A stretch of 64,000 nucleotides of DNA from Mycobacterium sp. OAS707 (GCF_014873705.1 NZ_JADBDS010000003.1:930001-994000), one strand, 5' to 3'. Shown: positions 1 through 10,343, counted from the first letter of the stretch. A program made the numbers and translations. Notes: generated by a model not told the origin, from the letters alone.

Positions 1-1989
<1,989 letters not shown>

Positions 1990-1990
1990 C

Positions 1991-2338
1991 TCACTCGACG
2001 ATCGGGAACAATGAATCGCCGTCCTCGGGGCTTCCGCTGATCTGACCCTCTTCGGTGCCGTGGTCCGCGGGGTCGATGCGGTCCATCGCCACTCCCTCAT
2101 CCGTCGGTTGCGCCGGCGGTTCGGGTTCCTCGGCGGCGAGCTTCTCATCGAGCGATTCACCGTCGGGTTCCTCGGCGATGTGGTCGGCCGCGGCCCAGTC
2201 TTCGGGCGGGTCGACGACCTCGTCGCCATCGTCGTTGCGGACGTCGTCTGCGTCGAGCGCCTCGGCGGGGCGCAGCGTGTCGTCCACTCCGCCGGTGTCG
2301 TTGGGTGATTCGGGGAATTCGGGGTCTGCGCTATCCAC
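1991..2338 (-). CDS. Acidic protein, first of a tandem paralogous pair (DUF5709-like)
   Basis: A 115-residue, strongly acidic protein with no membrane segment or signal peptide. It shares a layout with its upstream neighbour (2385-2738): an N-terminal NDDGDEVVDPP block, a middle SLDEKLAAEEPE block (ETLDERLAEE in the neighbour) and a C-terminal EEGQI-G-PEDGDS ending in VE. The ETLDxRLAxE pattern recalls the actinobacterial DUF5709 family; that link is from memory and not certain. The start is uncertain: GTG at 2338 is chosen because the conserved block begins just after it, but GTG codons upstream are in frame. Same strand as the paralogue, 46 bp downstream of it, so probably one transcript. 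Function unknown. Confidence 0.6.
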   Translation of the reverse strand: MDSADPEFPESPNDTGGVDDTLRPAEALDADDVRNDDGDEVVDPPEDWAAADHIAEEPDGESLDEKLAAEEPEPPAQPTDEGVAMDRIDPADHGTEEGQISGSPEDGDSLFPIVE

Positions 2339-2384
2339 GGTTGACCGGTTGCCCACTCGTGCGATCACTAAACGCGCAGGCGGA

Positions 2385-2738
2385 TCACTCGACGACGTCG
2401 TAGAACGACTCCCCATCCTCGGGCGTGCCGTCGATCTGGCCGTATTCGCGGCCGTGCTGTTCGGTGTCCATGCGGTCGATTTCGTCATTGCTGACCAAGG
2501 TCAGGCCACCGCCCGCGTCGGAGTCGTGCGCGTCGCGCGGTGCGTCGTCCTCTTCGTCCTCGCCGTCGTTGTCGGGTATCTCCTCGGCGAGTCGCTCATC
2601 GAGCGTTTCGTTGTCCTTGGCCTCAATCCACTCATCTGGTGGGTCGACGACCTCGTCGCCGTCGTCATTGCGGATCTCGTCGGAGTCGAGTTGCTCCTCG
2701 GGCTCCAAGGGATTGTCGTCGAAGGCGTCACTGGCCAT
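2385..2738 (-). CDS. Acidic protein, second of a tandem paralogous pair (DUF5709-like)
   Basis: A 117-residue acidic soluble protein (pI clearly low: runs of Asp and Glu throughout). It contains IRNDDGDEVVDPPDEW near residues 20-35, ETLDERLAEE near 43-52 and YGQIDGTPEDGES near the C-terminus, all matching the downstream paralogue. Two ATG codons are possible, at 2747 and 2738; 2738 gives the MASDAF start. The gene is divergent from the TetR regulator at 3065, with about 330 bp between them carrying overlapping palindromes. The pair probably arose by tandem duplication. No function can be assigned from sequence. Confidence 0.65.
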   Translation of the reverse strand: MASDAFDDNPLEPEEQLDSDEIRNDDGDEVVDPPDEWIEAKDNETLDERLAEEIPDNDGEDEEDDAPRDAHDSDAGGGLTLVSNDEIDRMDTEQHGREYGQIDGTPEDGESFYDVVE

Positions 2739-3064
2739 GGGCCCCATGTTGCCCGACGCAGCGATGCACTGAAAGGGCGGGCGGCGTTCGAAAGTGTTGC
2801 GCGGCAGGCCGCTTGCAAACCGAGATGACGCGTCCATACCAGGCCGTATGGTACGGTAGGGCGCTGCAGCAACCGTGGCCGCCGCCTTGGCTCTCGGGAT
2901 TTCTCGAAGATCTCGTTGATGCCACCGGCCGGGCGGGCCGGGAGTAGTAGGAGCCGAAGAGCGGCGGCGCCCTACCTGGCGGTCACGGTTGCCAGCACCC
3001 CTGCTGAACGCAATTTTCCCCGGTGTCAACAGCGGCAGCGTTCGATCGCCGTATGCTGCCCCAC
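2739..3064. other. Intergenic region between divergent acidic-protein gene and TetR gene
   Basis: About 326 bp without a convincing gene. It holds two overlapping inverted repeats at 2834-2856 and a possible -10 box (TATGCT, 3052-3057) seven bases before the TetR ATG. Open frames across it are short, Arg/Pro-rich and lack ribosome binding sites. Confidence 0.5.
2834..2856. promoter_or_regulatory. Overlapping palindromes, candidate TetR operator
   Basis: CCATAC-N6-GTATGG (2834-2851) overlaps CCGTA-TGG-TACGG (2844-2856); both have perfect arms. The site lies about 96 bp before the acidic-protein start and about 208 bp before the TetR ATG. Assignment to the neighbouring TetR protein is inference from position. 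Confidence 0.35.
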
Positions 3065-3625
3065 ATGGCGCCGCCGCGCGATTCCGGCCGTCGGCTCACG
3101 GCCGACGACTGGATCGACGCCGGATTTGCTGTGCTGGCTGACGGCGGTCCGAACGCACTGCGGATTGATCGGCTGTGCGAGCGATTGAATGTCACAAAAG
3201 GCAGCTTCTACTGGCATTTCGCCGACTTCTCGGCATATCGCGGGGCGCTGATCGAGGCGTGGGGCAGCCTGCACGACCGCAGCCGGAGGCACTTCGAGCA
3301 CATGCCCGACGTCGAGCCACGCGAACGGCTGACGGCGATGATTCAGACCTGGCTCGCCCCTCAACACTGGCAACTGGAGCGGGCGATGCGGATATGGGCG
3401 TTGACCGACGACGCTGTGCTGGCCAGTGTCCAACACAGCGACGCACGCGTGCTGCGCGCGATCCGACAGGCCTTTGTCGACTGCGACTTCGCTCCCGAGG
3501 ATGCCGCATTGCGCGCCTTGGTGGCGTTCTCTGCGGGTGTCGGGATGCTGCACTCGACGGATGCAGCCCCTGCCGCACCGCCGGACCTTCAGGACGCTTT
3601 CCTGGATTTCATGCTGCGGCCCTAG
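3065..3625 (+). CDS. TetR-family transcriptional regulator
   Basis: A 186-residue repressor-type DNA-binding protein. The N-terminal helix-turn-helix is clear at residues 31-52 (ALRIDRLCERLNVTKGSFYWHF); the rest is the helical ligand-binding and dimerisation domain. ATG 3065 is chosen because TATGCT at 3052-3057 would place the transcript start at or next to it; GTG 3023 and ATG 3053 are in-frame alternatives. Its 3' end overlaps the convergent hypothetical gene by 4 bp. The palindromes at 2834-2856 suggest control of itself and the divergent acidic proteins. Ligand unknown. Confidence 0.85.
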   Translation: MAPPRDSGRRLTADDWIDAGFAVLADGGPNALRIDRLCERLNVTKGSFYWHFADFSAYRGALIEAWGSLHDRSRRHFEHMPDVEPRERLTAMIQTWLAPQHWQLERAMRIWALTDDAVLASVQHSDARVLRAIRQAFVDCDFAPEDAALRALVAFSAGVGMLHSTDAAPAAPPDLQDAFLDFMLRP

Positions 3626-3993
3626 CTTTTGGCCGTCGGCTCCAGCCCCGTCTTCTTGTCGAGGTACTGCAACAGGTCGTGTGCCGCGAGCTCGACGTCT
3701 TTGTGGCGCCATTCCGATGCGCGATACACGCACGCGATCAGGCCGGTGCGGTGGATTCTGCGAAAATCCCCGTACACGAACGCATATCGCGCCTTCGTCT
3801 CGTCGTTTGCGCCCTCGGTCAACCCGAGATGCCATTCGGCGTACTCGTCCCAGGAATGCGACTTCAGGTAATCGTTCTGCGCATCTGCCCGTGGCTGCAC
3901 CTCACCCCAGTCACTGTCGAGCACGTACTGGCGACCATCGATGAGCGAGCGCGCCTTGACCACCGCGGCTTCGTTTAGCGAATAAGAGGCCAT
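3622..3993 (-). CDS. Conserved actinobacterial hypothetical protein
   Basis: A 123-residue soluble protein starting [11 protein letters not shown], with several conserved-looking blocks: [42 protein letters not shown] and HDLLQYLD. It resembles a widespread actinobacterial family of small proteins without assigned function. ATG 3993 is chosen over the upstream extension because the conserved sequence begins there; the upstream part overlaps the next gene and reads as low-quality sequence. Convergent with the TetR gene (4 bp overlap) and divergent from the SDR gene. Confidence 0.75.
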   Translation of the reverse strand: MASYSLNEAAVVKARSLIDGRQYVLDSDWGEVQPRADAQNDYLKSHSWDEYAEWHLGLTEGANDETKARYAFVYGDFRRIHRTGLIACVYRASEWRHKDVELAAHDLLQYLDKKTGLEPTAKS

Positions 3994-4046
3994 GGACTCG
4001 ATTGTCCGCCCTGCGGAGCGGGCGTCCATGGCCGACACTGATCCGC

Positions 4047-4823
4047 ATGTTCTCACTGGCGGGTAAATCGGTTCTGGTCACCGGCGGTAGCAAGGGAATC
4101 GGCCGCGGTATCGCGTCGGTATTCGCAGCGGCGGGCGCGCACGTCGCGATCGCGGCGCGCTCACGTGCCGACCTCGATTCGGCGGTCGCCGCCCTCGACG
4201 GCCTCGGCGCAGGCAAGGTCCTCGGCGTCACAGTGGACGTGTCCGACCCCGATTCCTGTGCCGCGATGGCAGCCGACGCGGTGGAGGCGTTGGGCGGGCT
4301 GGACGTGTTGTGCGCCAATGCGGGGATCTTCCCGGATGCTCCGCTGCAGTCGATGACCCCCGCCCAGCTCGCCGAGGTGCTCGACGTCAACGTGAAGGGC
4401 ACCGTCTACAGCGTGCAGGCCTGCCTCGATGCGCTGATCGCATCGGGCCGCGGCCGGGTGGTGCTGACGTCGTCGATCACCGGGCCGATCACCGGTCTGC
4501 CCGGCTGGTCGCACTACGGCGCCTCCAAGGCTGCGCAACTGGGATTCATGCGTTCTGCGGCCATCGAACTGGCCCCGCACAAGATCACCGTGAACGCCGT
4601 GCTGCCCGGCAACATCCTCACCGAAGGCCTCGCTGATCTCGGCGACGACTACCTCGCGGGCATGGCGCGTGCGATTCCCGCGGGCGCGCTCGGCACACCG
4701 GAAGACATCGGCTACACGGCGGCGTTTCTCGCCAGCGACGAAGCCGGCTACATCACGGGCCAGGCAATCACCGTCGACGGCGGCCAGGTGCTTCCGGAGT
4801 CGCCGGACGCCGTCACGCCCTAG
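4047..4823 (+). CDS. Short-chain dehydrogenase/reductase (FabG-like)
   Basis: A 258-residue classical SDR that oxidises or reduces an alcohol/ketone with NAD(P)H; substrate unknown. The Rossmann cofactor motif TGGSKGIG lies at 12-19, NAG at 91-93, the helix Asn at 115, catalytic Ser142/143, Tyr157 and Lys161 (YGASK). The Ser-Lys after the TGG and an Arg-rich AARSR at the second strand favour NADPH. The C-terminus ([13 protein letters not shown]) is typical of the FabG group. ATG 4047 places the start just before the first strand; the upstream in-frame extension is Arg-rich and unlikely. Convergent with the PAS-ANTAR gene (4 bp overlap). Confidence 0.88.
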   Translation: MFSLAGKSVLVTGGSKGIGRGIASVFAAAGAHVAIAARSRADLDSAVAALDGLGAGKVLGVTVDVSDPDSCAAMAADAVEALGGLDVLCANAGIFPDAPLQSMTPAQLAEVLDVNVKGTVYSVQACLDALIASGRGRVVLTSSITGPITGLPGWSHYGASKAAQLGFMRSAAIELAPHKITVNAVLPGNILTEGLADLGDDYLAGMARAIPAGALGTPEDIGYTAAFLASDEAGYITGQAITVDGGQVLPESPDAVTP

Positions 4824-5449
4824 CGGGGCAGTCGCTCGTGGGCGGTGGCCAGAATCTCGTCGATGCGCGCCGTGTCCTGCAGCGGCGCGGCGGCCGCCTC
4901 CTTGACGAACTGAGCGGCCAACTCGCGCAGTTTGACGTTCGTCTGTTGTGAGCGCTGGGCCAGCATGGCGAACGCCTTCTCGGCGGTCACCCCATGGGCC
5001 AGCATCAGCATGCCGATGGCCTGGTTGATGGTGGCCCTGCGCGCAGCGATCGTCGCGACCACCTCGTCGAGCGAGCGCCGCACGTCGGCGTCGAAGTCTT
5101 CGGTGACATCGACATAGAAGCCCGTCGTGCCGATGACCTCGCCGCCGCCGTCGGTCCACCGGTCGCCGACCACGACGACCACGTGGATGTTGCCCGCTGT
5201 GTCGATGATGCGATGCCTGCTGGAGAACGGGATGCCGAGGCGCCGAACCTGATCGATCAGCTGTGCCACCGTCGGCTTGTCGTCCGGATGCTTGTGCGAC
5301 AGCACGAGTTCGGTCGTCGGGGTGACGGTCCCAGGTTCGTAGCCGTGCATCGCGGCCACCTCGTCGGACCACTCCCAGCGGTCCTCCTGGGCGTGGTATC
5401 TGAAACTTCCCGCTGCCGGCCACCCCGGCGGCGATTGCTCCGCGTCGAT
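4820..5449 (-). CDS. PAS-ANTAR regulator
   Basis: About 209 residues. The N-terminal half is a PAS fold ([28 protein letters not shown], then [10 protein letters not shown], roughly residues 10-115). The C-terminal half is an ANTAR domain ([26 protein letters not shown], about 130-195), which in other proteins binds paired RNA hairpins and prevents termination. This would be a soluble sensor acting on RNA. No ATG, GTG or TTG is in frame between the PAS domain and 5480; ATC at 5449 is preceded by a strong GGGGAGG and is given as the start, tentatively. Divergent from the MarR gene. A second ANTAR protein lies at 41852. Confidence 0.75.
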   Translation of the reverse strand: MDAEQSPPGWPAAGSFRYHAQEDRWEWSDEVAAMHGYEPGTVTPTTELVLSHKHPDDKPTVAQLIDQVRRLGIPFSSRHRIIDTAGNIHVVVVVGDRWTDGGGEVIGTTGFYVDVTEDFDADVRRSLDEVVATIAARRATINQAIGMLMLAHGVTAEKAFAMLAQRSQQTNVKLRELAAQFVKEAAAAPLQDTARIDEILATAHERLPR

Positions 5450-5506
5450 GCTGCCTCCCCTTTCGCCTGACTGGAGTATGTCAATTCCCGGCCGCCGTGA
5501 AAATGG

Positions 5507-5533
5507 CTCTGTTACAGAGGTACCATCGGGACG
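5507..5533 (+). promoter_or_regulatory. MarR operator palindrome and -10 box
   Basis: CTCTGT-T-ACAGAG (5507-5519) is a perfect 13-bp palindrome immediately before TACCAT (5521-5526), a -10-like hexamer seven bases from the MarR GTG. A repressor bound here would cover the promoter, as expected for MarR autoregulation. The transcript would be almost leaderless. Confidence 0.5.
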
Positions 5534-5986
5534 GTGGACACCCGCACCGATCTGATCGCCCAGCTGTTCAATGTCGTGGGCCGGTTCCGGCGGCAACTGC
5601 GCCGGTCGACCGGCAGCGGGTTCGACACCACCGGGGTGACCGAGTCGCAGGCGGAGATGCTGCGCTTGGTCGGCCGCCAACCGGGTATCTCCGTTCGGGA
5701 GGCGGCCACCGAGCTGGCACTGGTGCCCAACACCGCCTCGACGCTGGTGTCCAAACTGGCCGCCGAGGGGTTGCTGATTCGCAGTGTCGACGCCGACGAC
5801 CGCAGGGTGGGCCGACTACGGCTCACCGAGCCTGCACAGCGCATCGCCGACGAGTCCCGCGCCGCGCGCCGCGCTGCGCTGTCGCAGGTGCTCGATGAGC
5901 TGGATCCCGAGCAGCTGGACAGCCTCGAGCGCGGATTGGAGGTACTGGCCGAGATGACCCGCATGCTGCACGAGAGGCAACCATGA
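5534..5986 (+). CDS. MarR-family transcriptional regulator
   Basis: A 150-residue winged-helix regulator. The recognition region is visible as ISVREAATELALVPNTASTLVSKL (about 55-78) followed by the wing DADDRRVGRLRLT (about 87-99). First gene of a probable three-gene operon: its TGA overlaps the ATG of the ABC ATPase (ATGA). By analogy with similar operons it would sense a toxic small molecule and derepress the exporter. The GTG at 5534 fits a -10 box just upstream; no strong ribosome binding site is present, in keeping with a leaderless transcript. Confidence 0.87.
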   Translation: MDTRTDLIAQLFNVVGRFRRQLRRSTGSGFDTTGVTESQAEMLRLVGRQPGISVREAATELALVPNTASTLVSKLAAEGLLIRSVDADDRRVGRLRLTEPAQRIADESRAARRAALSQVLDELDPEQLDSLERGLEVLAEMTRMLHERQP

Positions 5987-6789
5987 CACTCGCGATCGAC
6001 TGCGCGGACCTGACCCACCGCTACGGCAGTTTCACCGCCGTCGACGACCTCAGCCTGCAGGTGCGCTGCGGTGAAACGGTAGGCCTGCTCGGACCCAACG
6101 GCGCAGGCAAGACCACGGTCGTGCGGGTGCTGACCACGCTGACGCCCGTGCAGAGTGGAAGGGTGTGCATCTTCGGTCTCGACTCGCGCAGGCACACGAT
6201 GGACATCCGACACAACATCGGCTATGTCCCCCAACAACTTTCGATCGAGTCGGCGTTGACGGGCAGGCAGAACGTCGAGTTGTTCGCACGGCTGTACGAC
6301 GTGCCACGGCGCGAGCGAACCGACCGCGTCGACGAGGCACTTGGTGCGATGCAACTGCTCGATGTCGCCGACGGCCTTGCCAGCACCTACTCCGGCGGCA
6401 TGGTGCGCAGGCTCGAGCTGGCCCAAGCGTTGGTCAACCGGCCGTCGCTGCTGATTCTCGATGAGCCGACGGTCGGCCTTGATCCCATTGCGCGCGACAG
6501 TGTTTGGGCTCAGGTGGGCCGCATGCAGCAGGAGTACGGCATGACAGTGCTGTTGACCACTCACTACATGGCCGAGGCCGACGAATTGTGTGACCGGGTG
6601 GCGCTGATGCACCACGGCCGCCTGCAGGCGGTGGGCTCGCCGGCTGAGTTGAAACGGACGGTGGGAGAGGACGCCACACTCGAAGATGTCTTCCGGCACT
6701 ACGCGGGCTCGGATCTGGGCGAGGACACGTCCCAGGCCGGATTGCGCGCGGTGCGCAACAGCAGAAGGACGGCGCGCCGTGTCAGTTGA
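5983..6789 (+). CDS. ABC exporter ATP-binding protein (DrrA-like)
   Basis: A 268-residue ATPase that would power the membrane protein encoded next. Walker A is GPNGAGKT at 37-44, the signature YSGGMVRR near 139-146, Walker B LLILDEP near 157-163, followed by a conserved His in LLTTHYMAEADELC. The C-terminal DVFRHYAG tail is typical of the daunorubicin-resistance (DrrA) and ABC-2 group. Start overlaps the MarR stop by 4 bp and its end overlaps the permease start by 11 bp, so translation is probably coupled. Substrate unknown; drug or lipid export is the family norm. Confidence 0.9.
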   Translation: MTLAIDCADLTHRYGSFTAVDDLSLQVRCGETVGLLGPNGAGKTTVVRVLTTLTPVQSGRVCIFGLDSRRHTMDIRHNIGYVPQQLSIESALTGRQNVELFARLYDVPRRERTDRVDEALGAMQLLDVADGLASTYSGGMVRRLELAQALVNRPSLLILDEPTVGLDPIARDSVWAQVGRMQQEYGMTVLLTTHYMAEADELCDRVALMHHGRLQAVGSPAELKRTVGEDATLEDVFRHYAGSDLGEDTSQAGLRAVRNSRRTARRVS

Positions 6790-7609
6790 GCAGAACCTGG
6801 AAGGCCCGGGGGTTCGGATCGTCCGCGCGCCCCACGGATGGCGACGCGTCCGCGGAATGGCCATGCGGATGGGCGCTTTCGCGATCGTCGAATTGCAGAA
6901 GTTGCGACACGACCACACCGAATTGCTCACCAGGATGGTCCAGCCGGCGCTGTGGCTGTTGATCTTCGGGCAGACGTTTTCCCGGCTGCGCGTCATCGAC
7001 ACCGGCCACGTGCCGTACCTGGCGTTCCTGGCGCCGGGCATCATCGCGCAGTCGGCGCTGTTCATTTCGATCTTCTACGGCATCCAGATCATCTGGGACC
7101 GCGATGCGGGCATCCTCGCGAAGTTGATGGTGACGCCTGCCCCGTCGTCGGCGCTGATCACCGGCAAGTCGTTCGCCGCGGGCGTGCGGTCGGTGGTGCA
7201 AGTCATCGGCGTGGTCGCGCTGGCATATCTGCTCGGCGTGCACATGACCGTCAACCCCCTGAAAATCCTTGGCGCAATGGGTGTTGTGATGCTGGGCGCG
7301 GCGTTTTTCGCGTGCCTGTCGATGACGCTGGCCGGGCTGGTGCAGAACAGGGACCGGCTGATGGGCATCGGCCAGGCCATCACGATGCCGTTGTTCTTTG
7401 CGTCCAACGCGCTCTACCCGGTCGACGTGATGCCGCAATGGCTGCGCTGGCTGTCGGCGGTCAACCCGCTCAGTTATGAGGTCAACGCGCTGCGCGGACT
7501 GCTGATCGGCACGCCCACCAACGGCTGGCTCGACGTCGCGGTGCTGGTGGTTGCCGCCGTCGCAGGCATTGCGATGGCGTCGGCGTTGTTGCGCCGGCTG
7601 GTCCGCTAG
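6779..7609 (+). CDS. ABC-2 type exporter permease (DrrB-like)
   Basis: A 276-residue inner-membrane protein with about six hydrophobic helices (for example WLLIFGQTFSRLR, IIAQSALFISIFYGI, GVVMLGAAFFACLSMTLAGL, VAVLVVAAVAGIAMASALL). It contains the ABC-2 family segment ALYPVDVMPQWLRWLSAVNPLSYEVNALR in pieces near residues 210-240. GTG 6779 is chosen since it precedes the family's N-terminal cytoplasmic part and overlaps the ATPase stop by 11 bp; the longer in-frame extension lies within the ATPase gene. Forms the exporter with the preceding ATPase. Ends 1 bp from the convergent glycosyltransferase gene. Confidence 0.88.
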   Translation: MSVEQNLEGPGVRIVRAPHGWRRVRGMAMRMGAFAIVELQKLRHDHTELLTRMVQPALWLLIFGQTFSRLRVIDTGHVPYLAFLAPGIIAQSALFISIFYGIQIIWDRDAGILAKLMVTPAPSSALITGKSFAAGVRSVVQVIGVVALAYLLGVHMTVNPLKILGAMGVVMLGAAFFACLSMTLAGLVQNRDRLMGIGQAITMPLFFASNALYPVDVMPQWLRWLSAVNPLSYEVNALRGLLIGTPTNGWLDVAVLVVAAVAGIAMASALLRRLVR

Positions 7610-7610
7610 G

Positions 7611-9500
7611 TCATTTGGGCACCGACAGGTTGTACACCGTCGCGTCGCCAACCGACGTCGAGCCGAACGTGGCCGCGACCCACTTCGCAATGTCGGCGTG
7701 ACCGCGGTTGTTGCCCCAGCCCGGTCCGTGGCCGTGGTCGTTCACGAGGACGTAGTACGCCACCTTGTGTTGCGCCACATCGTTCTTGAACTCGTCCAGC
7801 GTCGGCGCGGGGTCACTGCCCGAGAAGCCGCCGATCGCCATCACCGCTGTGTCCGTTGACAATTCAAGACCCGCGGCGCTCGACGACCGACTGATCGCAG
7901 CCGACCATTCGGTATCGGCGGCCCTCAGCATCGCGTCGAGGGCGGGGTTGTCCTTGTTCTGTCCGAAGCCGAAGTGCCCCTGGCGAGAGGCGTCGGCAGG
8001 CCCGACTGACGGTCCGCCGCCTTCATGTGGCTGTCCGACAGTGACAATGGCATACACGGCGGGGCCTGCGAGCGCAGCGGCCAGTCCGGCGCCCAATGCG
8101 GCCACCGGGAAGCGCCGGAAAAGCCACGCCACCACCGAGACCACCGCCACCGCGAGGACGGTCCAGCGCAGACCGGGCAGCCAGCTTGCATTCCGGCCGA
8201 GGAGCCACCAACCCCATATGCCCGTCCCGCCCAGCAGCGCCGCCAAACCGATTCGGTACAACCACTTTTCGCGGCGCTGCCACATTTCGTGCACACCGAT
8301 GGCGAACATCGCGGCCACCGGAGGCGCGATGGACAGGCAGTAGTAGGCATGGATCGCGCCGTTCATGAAGCTCAGCACCAGTCCGTCGACGATCAGCCAG
8401 CCGCCGAAAAGAATCGCCGCCGCGCGGGTCAGATCCGTCCGCGGAGCACGCCCGCGGGACAACACGACAAGAACGGTCGCCAACAGCGCCGCGGGTACCA
8501 GCCAGCCGATCTCGAACCCGAATTCGCCACTGAACAATCGCGCCAACCCATGCGACTGGTTGCCGAACGCGAAGCCGCCGTGTCCGCCGGTGTGCAACTG
8601 CGCCCCCGCGGAGGTACCGACGACGTTGTCGGGCGTACCGAAGCCCATGTGGTTCTTGCCGAGTACCCGCGCAAAACCGTTGTAGCCCAACACCAGGTTC
8701 ATGAAGTTGTTGTCGGTGGAGCCCGCGATGTACGGCCGCGAGGAAGCCGGCCACAGCAACGTCAGCACCACGAACCAGCCGGCGGACACGACGAACGCGA
8801 CCGCGGCCACCCCGACGTGCCGCAGCCTGGCACGAAGTGTCGTCGGCGCCGCGATCAGATAGGCAGCGGCCAGAGCCGGGGCCACCATCAGTCCTTCCAG
8901 CATCTTGGCCAGAAACGCGAATCCCAGTGCCACCGCAGCCAACGCCAACCATCTCGAGCTGGCCAATTGCAGCGCGCGCACGGTGCAGTACGCGGCAGCC
9001 GTCATCAGCAACACCATCACCGCGTCGGGGTTGTTGAACCGAAACATCAACGCCGCCACCGGAGTCAAGGCCAGCACTGCACCCGCAAGCAGCCCGGTGC
9101 GCGGTCCGCTGATGCGCTGCACAGCGCCGTACAGCAGCGCGACGGAAGCAACCGCCATCAACGCCTGCGGGACCATCATGCTCGCGCTGCTGAAGCCGAA
9201 TAGCTGGCCGGACAGCCCCATCACCCATTGCGAGACGGGCGGCTTGTCGACGGTGATGAAGTTGTGTTGATCGAGCGAGCCGAAGAGCAGCGCTTCCCAA
9301 TTCTTCGAACCCGCTTGCGCCGCAGCGGCATAGAACTGATTGCCCATCCCGTTGACCGTGATGTTCCACAGGTACATCACCGCCGTGGCGATCAGCAGCA
9401 CGGCCAGGCCCACCCGGTCCCACGTGATCGCGGTCATCCGGGTGGGCCGTGGCCGGTCTGCGTCGGCGGGCGGTGCTGGCGTCTGTAGCGTGGAAGTCAC
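7611..9500 (-). CDS. Membrane glycosyltransferase, GT39/ArnT-like (PMT_2)
   Basis: A 629-residue polytopic protein with about 11-13 membrane helices and a large C-terminal extracytoplasmic part from about residue 490. The N-terminal loop after the first helix has the acidic and aromatic signature of polyprenyl-phosphate sugar transferases (GMGNQFYAAAAQAGSKNWEA, then DKPP near 84-87). Such enzymes move a sugar from a polyprenyl-phosphate donor to a lipid or protein acceptor outside the membrane. The C-terminal domain (GGFSGSDPAPTLDEF, YYVLVND) matches the mycobacterial/Bacillus YkcB-like branch. Acceptor unknown. Follows the DUF417 gene by 19 bp on the same strand. Confidence 0.82.
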   Translation of the reverse strand: MTSTLQTPAPPADADRPRPTRMTAITWDRVGLAVLLIATAVMYLWNITVNGMGNQFYAAAAQAGSKNWEALLFGSLDQHNFITVDKPPVSQWVMGLSGQLFGFSSASMMVPQALMAVASVALLYGAVQRISGPRTGLLAGAVLALTPVAALMFRFNNPDAVMVLLMTAAAYCTVRALQLASSRWLALAAVALGFAFLAKMLEGLMVAPALAAAYLIAAPTTLRARLRHVGVAAVAFVVSAGWFVVLTLLWPASSRPYIAGSTDNNFMNLVLGYNGFARVLGKNHMGFGTPDNVVGTSAGAQLHTGGHGGFAFGNQSHGLARLFSGEFGFEIGWLVPAALLATVLVVLSRGRAPRTDLTRAAAILFGGWLIVDGLVLSFMNGAIHAYYCLSIAPPVAAMFAIGVHEMWQRREKWLYRIGLAALLGGTGIWGWWLLGRNASWLPGLRWTVLAVAVVSVVAWLFRRFPVAALGAGLAAALAGPAVYAIVTVGQPHEGGGPSVGPADASRQGHFGFGQNKDNPALDAMLRAADTEWSAAISRSSSAAGLELSTDTAVMAIGGFSGSDPAPTLDEFKNDVAQHKVAYYVLVNDHGHGPGWGNNRGHADIAKWVAATFGSTSVGDATVYNLSVPK

Positions 9501-9519
9501 ACCAGCCAGTGAGGCATCG

Positions 9520-10008
9520 CTAGGTTGCGTGAACCTGTGAGGACCCGGCGAGCCTGCTGCGGGTTGCGCGCAGCGCGTCGGTCAGCGTCCATACCGAAAT
9601 GCCAAGCAGCGCGACGTCCTTGAACAAGAATCCGGTGGTCAGCGACGGCGCGGGATAGCTGATTGAGTCGTCGAAGGCGCCTGGCGTGGTGAACAGGAAG
9701 CTGATGGTCGCAACGAACAGCAGGACGGCGAGTGCGCTGCCGAACGCCGACGCCTTCGGCCACCACGGCTTGACGGCGATCAGCACCGCCGCGGCCAGTT
9801 CGAACACGCCCAGCAGGACCGAGAACGTATACACCGAGAAGATGCCGTACAGCCAGCTCATGAAGGGGCTCGCGGAGACGAGCGGCTCAATGCCTTTTGC
9901 CTCGAATTCCGTGAACTTCAGCAGCCCGAAGGCACCGATCACGATGACCAGGCCGTAGCGGGCGGCCAGGCCGCCGATCTCGTCGTATCGAATCTTGTTG
10001 AGTGTCAT
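9520..10008 (-). CDS. DUF417 (YkgB/RclC-like) membrane protein
   Basis: A 162-residue membrane protein with about four helices (YGLVIVIGAFGLLKF, IFSVYTFSVLLGVFELAAAVLIAV, GSALAVLLFVATISFLF, DVALLGISVWTLTDAL). The FTEFEAKGIEPLVSASPFMSWLY segment after helix 1 and the GFLFKDVALLG before the last helix are the family hallmarks. In E. coli the relative RclC belongs to a reactive-chlorine response; whether that holds here is unknown. Probably co-transcribed with the glycosyltransferase downstream. Confidence 0.82.
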   Translation of the reverse strand: MTLNKIRYDEIGGLAARYGLVIVIGAFGLLKFTEFEAKGIEPLVSASPFMSWLYGIFSVYTFSVLLGVFELAAAVLIAVKPWWPKASAFGSALAVLLFVATISFLFTTPGAFDDSISYPAPSLTTGFLFKDVALLGISVWTLTDALRATRSRLAGSSQVHAT

Positions 10009-10343
10009 ACCCGGTCGTGGTGCGCCGGGCTCCGACCGTTACGCCGTCCGATAGAGCGCACCGAGGGTGGCCGACGCCCATGGCTCAGGGTCCAGAAAAT
10101 CGTGCCGGAGTAGCGGTATTGCCTGCCGCCGATGATCATCATGCTTTGCCGGTCATCAACGCCTTGATCCGGTCCTACCCGGGCCCGATCCACGCGCCGG
10201 CGCAGATCACGCAATAATTGACGTCCGGCATAATTGCCATGCTGCGCCCACGAATCATTTGTCGTGTGGTTTTGTTACTTTCAGCGGGGAAATACCGATA
10301 CATCAGTTGATGTCATTTCGGTGCCCGAGATAAGGGGAATTCG
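10009..10343. other. Intergenic region before the secreted glycosidase
   Basis: 335 bp between divergent genes. The right half (about 10205-10343) is AT-rich for this genome. It contains a perfect palindrome GATGATCATC at 10131-10140 and ACATCA-GT-TGATGT at 10300-10313, 30 bp before the glycosidase start. A ribosome binding site (AAGGGGA) lies at about 10332. Short open frames here look random. Confidence 0.5.
10300..10313. promoter_or_regulatory. 14-bp inverted repeat upstream of glycosidase
   Basis: ACATCA-GT-TGATGT has perfect 6-bp arms in an AT-rich leader, 30 bp before the TTG start. It could be an operator or a small RNA hairpin near the ribosome binding site. No regulator gene is adjacent. 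Confidence 0.3.

Noticed and set aside
4161-5423. 420-codon minus-strand frame across the SDR and PAS-ANTAR genes
   Set aside because: Arg/Gly-rich shadow in high-GC DNA, lies across two well-supported genes and has no domain.
10080-10217. Short plus-strand ORF in the glycosidase leader region
   Set aside because: No ribosome site, no family resemblance; looks random.
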